NCBI GenBank assembly: GCA_017161075.1
Contig: CP046174.1
Location: 4,340,001-4,404,000, forward strand
Direction: 5' to 3'
DNA from: Erysipelotrichaceae bacterium 66202529
GTDB taxonomy: Bacteria > Bacillota_I > Bacilli_A > Erysipelotrichales > Erysipelotrichaceae
Length of the DNA: 64,000 bases
Notes under the pieces: model-generated
What the model saw: the letters and a program-made list of their open reading frames with translations, nothing else
The model's database searches: none
What the model was told of the DNA's origin: nothing
Program-made: the position numbers and the translations under genes
In this document: piece by piece, positions 7,446 through 16,205 of the stretch
Layout of the letters: every line of letters starts with the position of its first letter
How positions within the stretch are numbered: position 1 is the stretch's first letter

Positions 7446-9110
7446 CTATCCTACATATCCCAGGATACCGGTATAGTAGCCTGCGATACCTACCAGGAAT
7501 ATTGCGATAATGATCCATACTGTATTGATTTTCTTTTTCAGCATCCACCATACAAGCAATGTGATTCCCAGTGGAATCAAGCCGGGAGCAAGAGAATCCA
7601 ATACGCTTTGAATAGCAGTTGTACCCTCACCAACCTTAATAGCAAGCGGTGTATTTACAGTTACTCTGGTGGCAGCCATAGAGCCGACAACCATCAGACC
7701 TACGATACTGAAGGAATTGATAATGCGGTCAATCGTACCATTCTTTAAAATTTTCAATAAAGATGTTTTACCCTGCTTATAGCCGGTCATGAACATGAAA
7801 TAACCACAGCCGAAGATCAGAATTTCAAAGATTGCAAAGGACAGAATTGGTCCCAAATAGCTTCCATCCAGCGCCATGGAGCAGCCGATACCAAACAGAA
7901 TTGGGAATAAAATTCCCTGCATGACCGTATCACCGATTCCGGCAACAGGCCCCATCAGTCCAGTACGTACAGCATTGATATCCTTTTCTGTAATATTTTC
8001 ACCATTTGCATGTGCTTCCTCCATGGAGCAGGCAATACCATTGATGATTGGCCCTACGGTGAATACTTCAGAATTATAGAACACCATATATTTTCTTAGC
8101 TCTTTTACCCGTTCCTCATTTGTATCATACAATTCACGAATCGGTGTCAGCATCAGATTCGCAGCACCCAGTGCCTGTAAACGCTCATAGTTGTAGCAGG
8201 CTTCGGTACTTGTTGTCCATAACCATGTCTTAACCAGTGTTTTCTTGGAAAGCTTCTTTGTATATTCCGGTAATTCCACAGAATGAGCAGATGTATCCTC
8301 TACAGGCTTGGAAACCTCGATTGTTTCTGCCTTTTTGTTCAGGGAAAGGCGTTTTACCTTCTTTGTTTCTGTCTGCTTCTGTGCAGTGTTGCTGTTGAGA
8401 TACATAACAAGTGCAATGATCGCGGAGAAGATTGATATTGCAGTCAGTCCCAGCCCGGAATATACCGTCAGGAAGAAGCCGCCAAAGAACCATGGAATCA
8501 GCTTTTTCTTACCAAGGTAGTTTAACAGCATTGCGATACCTAAGGCTGGCATAATACCGCCGACAACCTGCAATGCACTGATGACGCTTTCCGGTACGGC
8601 ATTGATCAGATCCGTAGCCCAGCCGCTGCCGGATACTACAAGAAGGAAGGCAGGAATACCATACAGGACAAGTGCCATACAGAAGGAAGGCACGAAGTTC
8701 ATAAAACGTACACCGCGCAGATTTCCTTTATCCAGCAGCTTGTCAGCCTGATGAATCCATGCGGCATTAACGGTCATATAAACCTGATTTAATAATAAAC
8801 CAAACATACTGAACGGAATAGCAAAGGTAACTGCCATCGTTGGATCAGCACCGGATAAAATTGTCATCGCTGTACCGAAGATACCGGCTACGATGGTATT
8901 GCTTGGCATGGTTCCTCCAGCGGAAATCCATCCCAGATAAATCAACTGAATGTTGGCCCCCGCCAGCATACCTGTCATCGGATCCCCCATGAACAGACCA
9001 ACCAGAGTACCTGTGGTCAATGGATAAACAAGACATTTTGTGACAGGGCCGAAGAACCACCACTGCCCCATTGTGGCTAATAATGCAACTAAAATTGCTG
9101 ATAACACCAT
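7446..9110 (-). CDS. PTS mannose-family IIC-IID fusion permease
   Basis: A 554-residue fusion of two membrane components that are usually separate. Residues 1 to about 235 are IIC (MGDPMTGMLAGANIQLIYLG, then GGIMPALGIAMLL). A charged, Lys/Glu-rich linker runs to about 285, then IID follows (TTSTEACYNYERLQALGAA, IACSMEEAHANG, GPVAGIGDT, C-terminal helices). IIC and IID form the sugar channel of the mannose family. Here they are locked in 1:1 ratio. No stop or frameshift separates the parts, and the linker looks like genuine protein. Ribosome site AGGAGG precedes 9110. Confidence 0.92.
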   Translation of the reverse strand: MVLSAILVALLATMGQWWFFGPVTKCLVYPLTTGTLVGLFMGDPMTGMLAGANIQLIYLGWISAGGTMPSNTIVAGIFGTAMTILSGADPTMAVTFAIPFSMFGLLLNQVYMTVNAAWIHQADKLLDKGNLRGVRFMNFVPSFCMALVLYGIPAFLLVVSGSGWATDLINAVPESVISALQVVGGIMPALGIAMLLNYLGKKKLIPWFFGGFFLTVYSGLGLTAISIFSAIIALVMYLNSNTAQKQTETKKVKRLSLNKKAETIEVSKPVEDTSAHSVELPEYTKKLSKKTLVKTWLWTTSTEACYNYERLQALGAANLMLTPIRELYDTNEERVKELRKYMVFYNSEVFTVGPIINGIACSMEEAHANGENITEKDINAVRTGLMGPVAGIGDTVMQGILFPILFGIGCSMALDGSYLGPILSFAIFEILIFGCGYFMFMTGYKQGKTSLLKILKNGTIDRIINSFSIVGLMVVGSMAATRVTVNTPLAIKVGEGTTAIQSVLDSLAPGLIPLGITLLVWWMLKKKINTVWIIIAIFLVGIAGYYTGILGYVG

Positions 9111-9125
9111 AACTATTTCCTCCTG

Positions 9126-10130
9126 TTAGTGCTCACCGCTTACGGAAACCAAGACCTTCCCTTTTTTCGCATAACGCAGGGTCTTTAATTCCTCTCCCAT
9201 TTCCTCTAACGTAAGCCTTGCACTTATTATTTTATTTGTATTGATCTGTCCGCTTTCCAGCAGATGCACGGCACGCTCACTGCACAGCGGATTCAAATAT
9301 GACGTATAAATACTGAGCTCCTTTGTATAGGCCTCAAACTGATTAAAGCTGATTGGCTGCTTTGGATCACCCAGACCAAACAGCAGCACCTTCGCATGCT
9401 TACCCGCAATGCGGATCGCCTGTTCCATCGTGGACTTCAAGCCGATACATTCGATAACATAATCAATGTTTTCCTGTTTTGCAACATCCTCAATTTCCTG
9501 ATCACTGAGGGCCATTGTGGCGCCCAGCTGAAGAGCAAGCTTTCGTTTTTCAGCCTCCCGTTCGATCACGATAATCTTTGCAGCGCCTGTTAATCGAATC
9601 AGCTGCAGCATCAGGGAACCGATTGCTCCCATACCATACATAGCAACTGTCTTTCCGCTTTGTATCTGAATCAAATCCATTCCGTGGATTGCACAGGATA
9701 GCGGTTCTGTAAAGGCTGCCGCTTCCAGATCCAGTGTATCTGCGATATGGTACACATTCTTTTCCGGCGGATATACATACTGTGCAAATCCCTTGGCTAC
9801 TCCATGGCGCTCCAGGCAAAAGTTTGGCAGTCCCTGCTGGCACCAGATGCATTTACCGCATCCCCAGCCCGGATCACAGGCAACGCGGTCACCCGGTTGA
9901 AAATATTTGCAATCCGGCCCTACCTCTGTCACGATACCAGAGCACTCATGTCCTAATATAATCGGCGGTACAACAACACTTGCGCCGTTTTTCCCCTGAA
10001 ACTTATGAATATCCGTTCCGCATAATCCACACCATGCGACACGTATTTTCACTTCATCCGCTTCCGGCTTACGATCGGGAATATCGCGTACCTCGTAGCC
10101 ATAATCCCCGATATAATATCCTGCTTTCAT
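9126..10130 (-). CDS. Zinc-dependent alcohol dehydrogenase (sugar-phosphate/polyol type)
   Basis: A 334-residue medium-chain dehydrogenase: catalytic zinc Cys in CGLCGTD, GHE motif (LGHECSG), a structural zinc lobe with four cysteines (CGKCIWCQQGLPNFC) and the Rossmann loop YGMGAIGSLM. It belongs to the sorbitol dehydrogenase / galactitol-1-phosphate dehydrogenase / SorE group. In this operon a SorE-like sorbose-1-phosphate reductase is attractive but unproven. It starts three bases after the aldolase stop. Confidence 0.85.
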   Translation of the reverse strand: MKAGYYIGDYGYEVRDIPDRKPEADEVKIRVAWCGLCGTDIHKFQGKNGASVVVPPIILGHECSGIVTEVGPDCKYFQPGDRVACDPGWGCGKCIWCQQGLPNFCLERHGVAKGFAQYVYPPEKNVYHIADTLDLEAAAFTEPLSCAIHGMDLIQIQSGKTVAMYGMGAIGSLMLQLIRLTGAAKIIVIEREAEKRKLALQLGATMALSDQEIEDVAKQENIDYVIECIGLKSTMEQAIRIAGKHAKVLLFGLGDPKQPISFNQFEAYTKELSIYTSYLNPLCSERAVHLLESGQINTNKIISARLTLEEMGEELKTLRYAKKGKVLVSVSGEH

Positions 10131-10133
10131 AAG

Positions 10134-10988
10134 CTATCTTCCATCCTCAATATTTTTAAACAAATGAATCTTGCGCTCAACGATTTCTGTTATCGTATCC
10201 AGACACGGTACTACATTATCACGATTGGATATGTTTTCACGATGCTCGTCATAGCATTCCTTTGATTTGCGATTCCAGCCTACCAGCAGCTCGGTTCCGA
10301 CATTGAATTTACGGATTCCCAAATCAATGACGCGCTTCACATCCTCCTCCTTGACTCCAGTTCCACCATGAATAACAAGAGGTATATCAACCACCTCCTG
10401 CAGCTCCTTCAGGCGTTCAAAATTGATATTTGTTTTCGATTTGTACTGGCCGTGGTTCGTCCCGATGGCCACCGCCAATGCATCAATTCCTGTCTGCTTT
10501 ACAAATTCAACAGCATCTGCAGGATCTGTATAACGGACATCCTCCTGGCTCACGGCGATACCGTCCTCAGTTCCTCCCACTGTTCCAAGCTCTGCCTCAA
10601 CGCTGACATTATGTGCTCTGGCATAATCGACTACCCGCTTTGTACCGAGTATGTTTTCCTTCAGCGTAAGTGAAGAGCCGTCAAACATAACGGAGCTGTA
10701 CCCGGCATCGATTGCCTTGCGTATCTCATCATAGTCTTTAGCATGATCCAGATGGAGAACGACATTCACTCCGTATTCCTCTGCCATGGAGCGGCAGACA
10801 GCAACCAGATTTCTGTGACCCACATAATTTGCGGTTCCACAGCTTGTCTGGATAATGACCGGTGTTTTTTGCTTTACGGCTGCTTTGATAATGGCTGGCA
10901 GCATCTCAAGGTTATGCGTATTAAACGCACCTACCGCCATATTCAACGCATCTGCCTCCTGCAGCACCTCTTTTAATGTTGTATACAT
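10134..10988 (-). CDS. Class II fructose/tagatose-bisphosphate aldolase
   Basis: A 284-residue class II (zinc) aldolase. Motifs: VLHLDHAKD (zinc His and catalytic Asp), EAELGTVGG, HGGTG and FNVGTE phosphate-binding segments. Length fits the GatY/KbaY/Fba short group; fructose- and tagatose-bisphosphate specificity cannot be separated by eye. It is the first gene of the eight-gene operon and would split the bisphosphate made from the imported hexose into triose phosphates. Ribosome site AAAGGAGG before 10988. Confidence 0.9.
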   Translation of the reverse strand: MYTTLKEVLQEADALNMAVGAFNTHNLEMLPAIIKAAVKQKTPVIIQTSCGTANYVGHRNLVAVCRSMAEEYGVNVVLHLDHAKDYDEIRKAIDAGYSSVMFDGSSLTLKENILGTKRVVDYARAHNVSVEAELGTVGGTEDGIAVSQEDVRYTDPADAVEFVKQTGIDALAVAIGTNHGQYKSKTNINFERLKELQEVVDIPLVIHGGTGVKEEDVKRVIDLGIRKFNVGTELLVGWNRKSKECYDEHRENISNRDNVVPCLDTITEIVERKIHLFKNIEDGR

Positions 10989-11100
10989 AATTTCCTCCTT
11001 TAATAACCCGTTTCGTAAAAAGTAGAACTTGCATTCCTCCTTTTTGTGGAAATCAGCCGCATCTCAGCGTTAACTTTCTGAAATGTCCGAATATCATAAT

Positions 11101-11124
11101 ATCAAAATATACGTACGTTTTGAT
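11101..11124 (-). promoter_or_regulatory. Candidate operator of the sorbose-like operon
   Basis: Perfect 7-base arms ATCAAAA (11101-11107) and TTTTGAT (11118-11124) around an ACGT-containing centre. It lies just downstream of a possible minus-strand -10 (TATAAT, 11135-11140), where a repressor would block transcription. Candidate binder: the operon's GntR protein or the divergent RpiR protein. Confidence 0.5.
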
Positions 11125-11156
11125 TTACAAGCACATTATACTTGATTATATAAAAA

Positions 11157-11171
11157 ATACAGCGCTTTCAC
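11157..11171 (-). promoter_or_regulatory. Candidate cre (CcpA) site
   Basis: On the minus strand GTGAAAGCGCTGTAT matches the catabolite-response consensus (WTGNAANCGNWNNCW) at all but two positions and lies at the -35 region of the operon's likely promoter, as expected for carbon catabolite repression. Confidence 0.4.
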
Positions 11172-11211
11172 GCTGAAAACACATTCTGAAATTTTGAAAA
11201 ATAGTAAAATT

Positions 11212-11236
11212 CATGAATGTCCATTCATGGTACAAT
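11212..11236 (+). promoter_or_regulatory. rpiR-type gene promoter with overlapping palindrome
   Basis: A perfect inverted repeat CATGAATG-TC-CATTCATG (11212-11229) runs directly into an extended -10 (TGG-TACAAT, -10 at 11231-11236), covering the -35/spacer. This is a typical autorepression layout. No good -35 is visible. Confidence 0.5.
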
Positions 11237-11266
11237 GAAAGAGAAAAAACACGAGGAGGTAAGTAT

Positions 11267-12013
11267 ATGTTTATACAAATTGATAAAGGTATATATGAAA
11301 AGCTGTCTGAAGCGGAAAAGGGTGTCATACAGTTTTTAAATCAGAATGAAGAAAAGATTCCCTATATGAGTATTACCAATATTGCAGAGAAAACCTTCAC
11401 ATCGCAGTCCACTGTTTCCCGCGCTATTCAAAAATGCGGCTATCAGGGAATCTCCCAGCTGCGCTATGCCATCTCACAGCAGGAGCAGATGAAGGAGCAT
11501 CATGAGTCCAGCTATGGCGTGAACAATATACTCGCAAAATCCTATCGCGAAAGCACGAAAACCATTGATAATATCAGTCCGGTAGCGATGCTGCAGACTA
11601 TTGAATACATACGGAAGGCAAAGCGTATTTTCATATTCTCCAGAGGCTTTACCGCATTGATTGCCGAGGAATTTCAGATGTATCTGCAGTTGCTGGGATA
11701 TAACGCCATTATCGTTAAGGATGTAAAATGGATGGAGAATACGGAGCGCATTGTCACAAAAGACGACATTGCTTTTATATTATCCATCCGCAACTCCACA
11801 CCGGAGCTTGCAAGAAGTGCAAGAGCCGCCAGAATGAAGGGGGCAAAGGTAATCACCTGCTGCTGTAAATCCCCCTGTGAGCTGGAGAAGTTTTCCGATA
11901 TCACGATATACGGCCACTCCGAACAGATTATGAAGGTCAGCGGTATGACAGTGTATTCGCGGATACCCCTATTGATTATTACAAGGACTATCATTGAATA
12001 TATCGGTCAGTAA
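11267..12013 (+). CDS. RpiR-family regulator (HTH + SIS)
   Basis: A 248-residue protein with an N-terminal RpiR helix-turn-helix (about residues 30-60; FTSQSTVSRAIQKCGYQG) and a C-terminal SIS sugar-isomerase fold that binds phosphosugars in this family. It is divergent from the aldolase-PTS operon and very probably regulates it. The start at 11267 has GAGGAGG seven bases upstream; an in-frame ATG at 11213 lies inside the promoter palindrome and is rejected. Confidence 0.88.
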   Translation: MFIQIDKGIYEKLSEAEKGVIQFLNQNEEKIPYMSITNIAEKTFTSQSTVSRAIQKCGYQGISQLRYAISQQEQMKEHHESSYGVNNILAKSYRESTKTIDNISPVAMLQTIEYIRKAKRIFIFSRGFTALIAEEFQMYLQLLGYNAIIVKDVKWMENTERIVTKDDIAFILSIRNSTPELARSARAARMKGAKVITCCCKSPCELEKFSDITIYGHSEQIMKVSGMTVYSRIPLLIITRTIIEYIGQ

Positions 12014-12144
12014 ATACCAGATTACCGTCCTTATTCTCATTACACTATCACAGTAGTTTATTACAATATGTATTACAAACAGGAATATTCAAAATCATAT
12101 ACGTAAAAAGCAGGAGCTTTCCACTCACCCTTTAAACAAACCGC

Positions 12145-12171
12145 AAAGAGCAGACCAACCGTCTGCTCTTT
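12145..12171. terminator. Strong hairpin, probable terminator of the rpiR-type gene
   Basis: Perfect 11-base arms AAAGAGCAGAC (12145-12155) and GTCTGCTCTTT (12161-12171) with a 5-base loop, in the gap between convergent genes. The T-tail is short on both strands. Confidence 0.55.
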
Positions 12172-12311
12172 CCTGTTCAATAACCTCATTAAATTTTAAA
12201 TACCAGCACAATTTCATAAAAAACCACCTGCAATCCATCTTCTGAGATAGCCTATATATAACTGCAATAGCTGAACATATGCCTTTATAAGCAAAACTGA
12301 TATATACAGAA

Positions 12312-12344
12312 AACGGATACCTGTATCCGATCATGGTATCCGTT
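12312..12344 (-). terminator. Terminator of the TPM-TelA-XpaC operon
   Basis: Arms AACGGATACC (12312-12321) and GGTATCCGTT (12335-12344), with a second copy of the GTATCCG arm inside the loop so two hairpins compete. It follows the operon's last stop (12379) by 35 bases. TTTTC follows on the minus strand. Confidence 0.55.
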
Positions 12345-12378
12345 GTGAATCATATTCATACTGCAGTGAGATACAGCT

Positions 12379-13410
12379 TTATTTTTTCCGTCTGCCGGCA
12401 CCTCCGCCATTAGTGGAGCCACCCTGTCCGCGGTTTGGCGCAGGAGATGGGTTGGAGCTGGAAGGCCGTGATGTTGAGGTTGTACGGCGTTCCTGATAAC
12501 GGCTTTCGTGATAGCGGTCATCCCGGTCATGATAGTGCTCATCATGGTGATGGTGATCGTCATGATGGTGGTGATGATAGAGGTGACGGTGATGGTAATA
12601 TCTTGGATCATTATAGAATAAAGGATCATTATAATATCTTGGATCATTATAATAACGCTCATCCGTAAAATAATAATCATCATACCGTCTTGTACGTTCT
12701 CTCGGTTCTCTTACGATTCTAGACTCTTTCGGCTGTCTTGGCTGTTTTGGATGCTTTTTGCGATAACTCTTATAACCAAAGATACCGCCGCCAATAACCA
12801 AAATTACGATAACAGCATCAAATATACTCACATCATTTTCTTCCGTAGCCGTTGTAGCGGCAGTTGTTGTACTGCCCTTTTCTTCTTCCTTATTACTTTT
12901 TACCTTAGGTACTACGCTGGTTATCTTCTTTTCAAGTGCATCAACCGTTTTGGTTACCCCGGCACTGTAATCCTTCTTAGCGAAATCCGCTTCCAGATTT
13001 TCATTCAGCAAATCACCAAGCATATCGGAAGGCAGGAGCTTTTCCAACCCTTTTCCCTGTGTAATCCAGTAATCGTCCTCACGCTTTGCAAGCACCAGCA
13101 GTATTCCCCGGTTTGTTTTATCAGAACCAATCCCCCATGCATTGAATACATCATGCGCATAGGTTTCCAGTTCTTCACCATTCAAATCCTCAACGGTAAC
13201 TACAACAAGCTGAACGTCATAATCTCTGTAAAGCTTATTATTTATCGAAATAATATGATCCTTCGCTGCCGTATCTAACATACTGGCATAATCGTTTACA
13301 TAAAAATCCTCAGTTGGATCAGGTACATCAGCTGCCGCTATGTGCAATGCAGTAAAGCACAGCATGCAAAGACAGCCCAGCAGCATTGCGGCACGTTTCA
13401 TTTTTTTCAT
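12379..13410 (-). CDS. TPM-domain membrane protein with histidine-rich tail
   Basis: A 343-residue protein: signal peptide (1 to about 27), extracytoplasmic TPM domain (about 33-165, YgcG/Psb32 type), Thr/Ala linker, one membrane helix (about 197-214), then a cytoplasmic tail. The tail has three YYNDP/FYNDP-like repeats (252-270), then a run with 15 His in about 30 residues (273-301) mixed with Asp/Glu, and a Ser/Pro/Gly-rich end. TPM proteins are linked to membrane-protein turnover or repair. The His/Asp tail looks metal-binding, which would suit a toxic-ion/envelope-stress operon, but this is inference. Last gene of the XpaC-TelA-LemA-like set. Confidence 0.85.
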   Translation of the reverse strand: MKKMKRAAMLLGCLCMLCFTALHIAAADVPDPTEDFYVNDYASMLDTAAKDHIISINNKLYRDYDVQLVVVTVEDLNGEELETYAHDVFNAWGIGSDKTNRGILLVLAKREDDYWITQGKGLEKLLPSDMLGDLLNENLEADFAKKDYSAGVTKTVDALEKKITSVVPKVKSNKEEEKGSTTTAATTATEENDVSIFDAVIVILVIGGGIFGYKSYRKKHPKQPRQPKESRIVREPRERTRRYDDYYFTDERYYNDPRYYNDPLFYNDPRYYHHRHLYHHHHHDDHHHHDEHYHDRDDRYHESRYQERRTTSTSRPSSSNPSPAPNRGQGGSTNGGGAGRRKK

Positions 13411-13504
13411 ATGTTCTCCTTCCTGCTTTATACCTCCATATGGATACTACCTATAGAGGTAAGCTACGATAATTTCATATTTTTAGCTTGTTTCATCCTG
13501 CTCT

Positions 13505-14017
13505 TTATGCAAATACCAGCGCTTCTTTAAACCCGAATATTGAGCAGAAAAGCGATGCAGGAAATTTCTTCTTTTCTGAATTATATTCCTTCGCTTTTTG
13601 ATTATAGTCTAAATGGGTGAGTGAAGCTGCCGCGGATAAAAACATCGTATGATCTCTTTCTAAATATGAGGCATCCTCTTTCTTCAGCGTCTGCTGCTTC
13701 AGGCTTGTATACAGCTTATCTTCCATGTCATTTAGCTGCAAAACCGCTTCTGCTGTTATAGTATTCTTTAACTGGCTGTAAAGAGATTTTTCATTTTTTG
13801 TCTGAATACTATACTGATCTGCAGTTTTTATAAGATAATCAAACCGGACAAGCATCGTATCCAGATATTGCTTTGGGGCATCCTCCCCTTCTGAAAAAGC
13901 CTTTTGCAGTTTGTGGTATTCCACAGAGGTACCTCGCCAGCCTCCTATCAGAATTGCCGCCAGGACACAGATTATCATCACACATACAGCAGTATTTCTA
14001 TTCTTTAATACCTTCAT
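13505..14017 (-). CDS. LemA-like membrane-anchored helical protein
   Basis: A 170-residue protein with an N-terminal membrane helix (about 9-27), charged helices and an ending (EYNSEKKKFPASLFCSIFGF) that matches the LemA signature YN-x-FP-x-GF. It is shorter and more diverged than typical LemA (about 185 residues). LemA proteins often occur beside TPM proteins, as here. It shares one base with telA (13505-14017 begins at the telA stop). Function unknown beyond an envelope role by association. Confidence 0.7.
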   Translation of the reverse strand: MKVLKNRNTAVCVMIICVLAAILIGGWRGTSVEYHKLQKAFSEGEDAPKQYLDTMLVRFDYLIKTADQYSIQTKNEKSLYSQLKNTITAEAVLQLNDMEDKLYTSLKQQTLKKEDASYLERDHTMFLSAAASLTHLDYNQKAKEYNSEKKKFPASLFCSIFGFKEALVFA

Positions 14018-15129
14018 CAGGAACCCTTCGCGTTCAGTAATCTGTCTTTCAGATCATGCTCCAGCTTGGCCAGCTCAATCTCTGCCGCTGCCCGTTTTTC
14101 TCTGCCCTCATCCTGAATACGTGTAACCTCATCCAGCGTTTCAATAAGCGACTTATTGGTTTTCTGCAGGGTTTCCAGATCGACGATGCCGCGTTCGGAT
14201 TCCTTTGCTGTCTCAATGGTACTCATTTTTAGAGCCTCCGCATTTTTTGTAAGCAGCTCATTCGTCATATCCGTTACACTCCGCTGAGCTTGCATCGCCT
14301 GTCTGGTATGCTCTGCCCCCATGGCAAGCACCATCTGACTTTTCCATAACGGAATCGTATTATTTAATGTACTCTCAATCTTCTCGCTCATGAGAAGATC
14401 GTTATTCTGAATCATACGGATTTGCGGTGCACTCTGCAAGGATACCATTCTGGTAAGCTCTAAATCATGCAGGCGCTTTTCAAAGCGGGCGATGAAGGAT
14501 GCATAATCACTGACCTTCTGTGCCTCCTGTGGGTCACCGCTGGCTTCGGCCTCAGCTTTCATATGCGGATAGATTTCATTTTTCGCTTCTTCCAGCTTGA
14601 TTTTTCCTGCAAGAATATACATGGTCAATTCCTTATAGTAATCTTCATTCAGCTTATATAGATCATCCATCGTGTGAATGTCCTTCAACAGCTGCATCTG
14701 ATGCTGCTCCAGAACATTGCAGATTTTATCTACATTCACCTCAGCCCTATCGTAGGCAGCTTTTATGGCCGTCAGCTTATTTCCCTGTTTCTTAAAAAAC
14801 TTCATCAGACCCTTTTCTTCATGGTCAATATCAAAGCCCTTCAGCTCCACCACAAGGTCTGTAATTGCTCTTCCGGCATCTCCAAGATCCTTGGTACGCA
14901 CCTTTTCCAGTGTACCCTCACTAAATGCCGCAACCTTTTCCTGTGCCTTTGCCCCATAGCGCAAAATGACAGAAGTCTGTGTCAGATCGATTTGCTGGGA
15001 AAACTGCTTTACTGTCTCCTGCTCCTGTTCACTCAGCTTTGATAACTCATCACTATATGCCTGGACAAGCTCCGTTTTTTTCTCTTTCTCAGGCATCTCC
15101 AGTATCAGCTCCGGTATATGCTCACTCAT
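14017..15129 (-). CDS. TelA-family toxic anion resistance protein
   Basis: A 370-residue, almost wholly alpha-helical cytoplasmic protein of the TelA/YceH family (PF05816-like), with the conserved central SLQSAPQIRMIQNND and IPLWKSQMVLA segments. The name comes from tellurite resistance, but the molecular role is unknown; relatives are stress-induced and envelope-linked. It overlaps the XpaC-like gene by eight bases, and the pairing is conserved in Firmicutes. Confidence 0.9.
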   Translation of the reverse strand: MSEHIPELILEMPEKEKKTELVQAYSDELSKLSEQEQETVKQFSQQIDLTQTSVILRYGAKAQEKVAAFSEGTLEKVRTKDLGDAGRAITDLVVELKGFDIDHEEKGLMKFFKKQGNKLTAIKAAYDRAEVNVDKICNVLEQHQMQLLKDIHTMDDLYKLNEDYYKELTMYILAGKIKLEEAKNEIYPHMKAEAEASGDPQEAQKVSDYASFIARFEKRLHDLELTRMVSLQSAPQIRMIQNNDLLMSEKIESTLNNTIPLWKSQMVLAMGAEHTRQAMQAQRSVTDMTNELLTKNAEALKMSTIETAKESERGIVDLETLQKTNKSLIETLDEVTRIQDEGREKRAAAEIELAKLEHDLKDRLLNAKGS

Positions 15130-15763
15130 CTTTATGACCTCCTTCAGGTTTTATAACCATTTGTTCGATAACTGCCAGCTCTGTATCCAATTCCCTGATT
15201 TTATCTTCAAATAAACCCGCATACTGATCCTCAAACAGCTTCACAAACTGCATAACCTGCTGTTCCACCTTATCCATACTGCTTTGAAAGGCAGAGATAT
15301 TCTTATGTTCATTTTCCAGTTCGTCATATGCTTTTAAAATCTCCAGCAGTGAGGGATAGGAAATATTAACAAACTTCCGCATTCTTCTGCTTTTTTGCGG
15401 ATCCTTCACAAGGACATTGCGAATATCATCCGATACCTCCAGAATATGCTGAATATTTTTCTGCAACTCTGCTTTTTCAAGCTGCGGCAGGAAATCATTC
15501 AGCTGTTTCATATAAGTCTCCATATCCTGCAATATCATATTACAATATTCATCCATACTGTGCAGGTCACTGATCTGAGCTTCTTCAATCTCCTCTGCTG
15601 GCAGAATTTTTCTGCAAAGCAAATATACAGCGGCTGCACATAACAAGCAGATACCATAATCCAGCCAGCGATAGAAAGGGAATAGAATGGCATAGATTAA
15701 AACAAACACACCGGTTATATAATATGAAAACGGTGATGGCAGTCTTTTGATTTTTTTCTCCAC
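15122..15763 (-). CDS. XpaC-family (5-bromo-4-chloroindolyl phosphate hydrolysis) membrane protein
   Basis: A 213-residue protein with two N-terminal membrane helices (about 13-30 and 34-50) followed by a coiled-coil-rich cytoplasmic domain, as in B. subtilis XpaC. Despite the family name, phosphatase activity is not established. First gene of the four-gene operon with TelA, LemA-like and TPM proteins. Ribosome site AAGAAGG upstream of the start. Confidence 0.8.
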   Translation of the reverse strand: MEKKIKRLPSPFSYYITGVFVLIYAILFPFYRWLDYGICLLCAAAVYLLCRKILPAEEIEEAQISDLHSMDEYCNMILQDMETYMKQLNDFLPQLEKAELQKNIQHILEVSDDIRNVLVKDPQKSRRMRKFVNISYPSLLEILKAYDELENEHKNISAFQSSMDKVEQQVMQFVKLFEDQYAGLFEDKIRELDTELAVIEQMVIKPEGGHKDE

Positions 15764-16106
15764 ATACGCACCTTCTTTTTTTCTATTCTAATCATAGCAG
15801 AAATCTGATGTAATTACTATATGTAAACACTTCCATTTAGACTTGTAATTTCTAAAAGCTGTTTTAAAACAGAAACTGAAAAACTGTATAATATCATATG
15901 AATTTAAAGATTCAGAATAAGAAAATGATATGCTTTTTCCATTTTAAAAGTATACATAAGCAGGATTTATCATATTTTTCCCACCATCTTTAATAATCTG
16001 GTAAATTTTCTCAGCTGCTTGTCACTGTATGAAATAACAGATGTTTTTTAATACCAGCATTTTATATGCCACTATCATATTATGAATCAGTTTATCAGCA
16101 AAGGGC
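15764..16106. other. Intergenic stretch, operon promoter region
   Basis: Upstream of the XpaC-TelA operon. A minus-strand -10-like TATGAT is present near 15790 but no convincing -35. No gene, RNA or repeat recognised in the rest. Confidence 0.4.
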
Positions 16107-16149
16107 TTAAAACATAAAAGCACAGCTACCTATCACGGATACTGTGCTT
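16107..16149 (-). terminator. Terminator of the YoaP-like gene
   Basis: Arms AAGCACAG (16118-16125) and CTGTGCTT (16142-16149); followed on the minus strand by TTATGTTTT. Confidence 0.65.
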
Positions 16150-16205
16150 ATGCGTATGCAGCATATTCATTTTGTTATAGCATTTCACATTTGTTTTGTA
16201 TGCGG

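Noticed and set aside
12285..12683. Long minus-strand frame rich in Ile/Met/Thr, and a plus-strand His/Asp/Gly-rich frame at 12435-12668
   Set aside because: Both are shadows of the His/Asp-rich repeats of the TPM gene read in other frames; no ribosome site.
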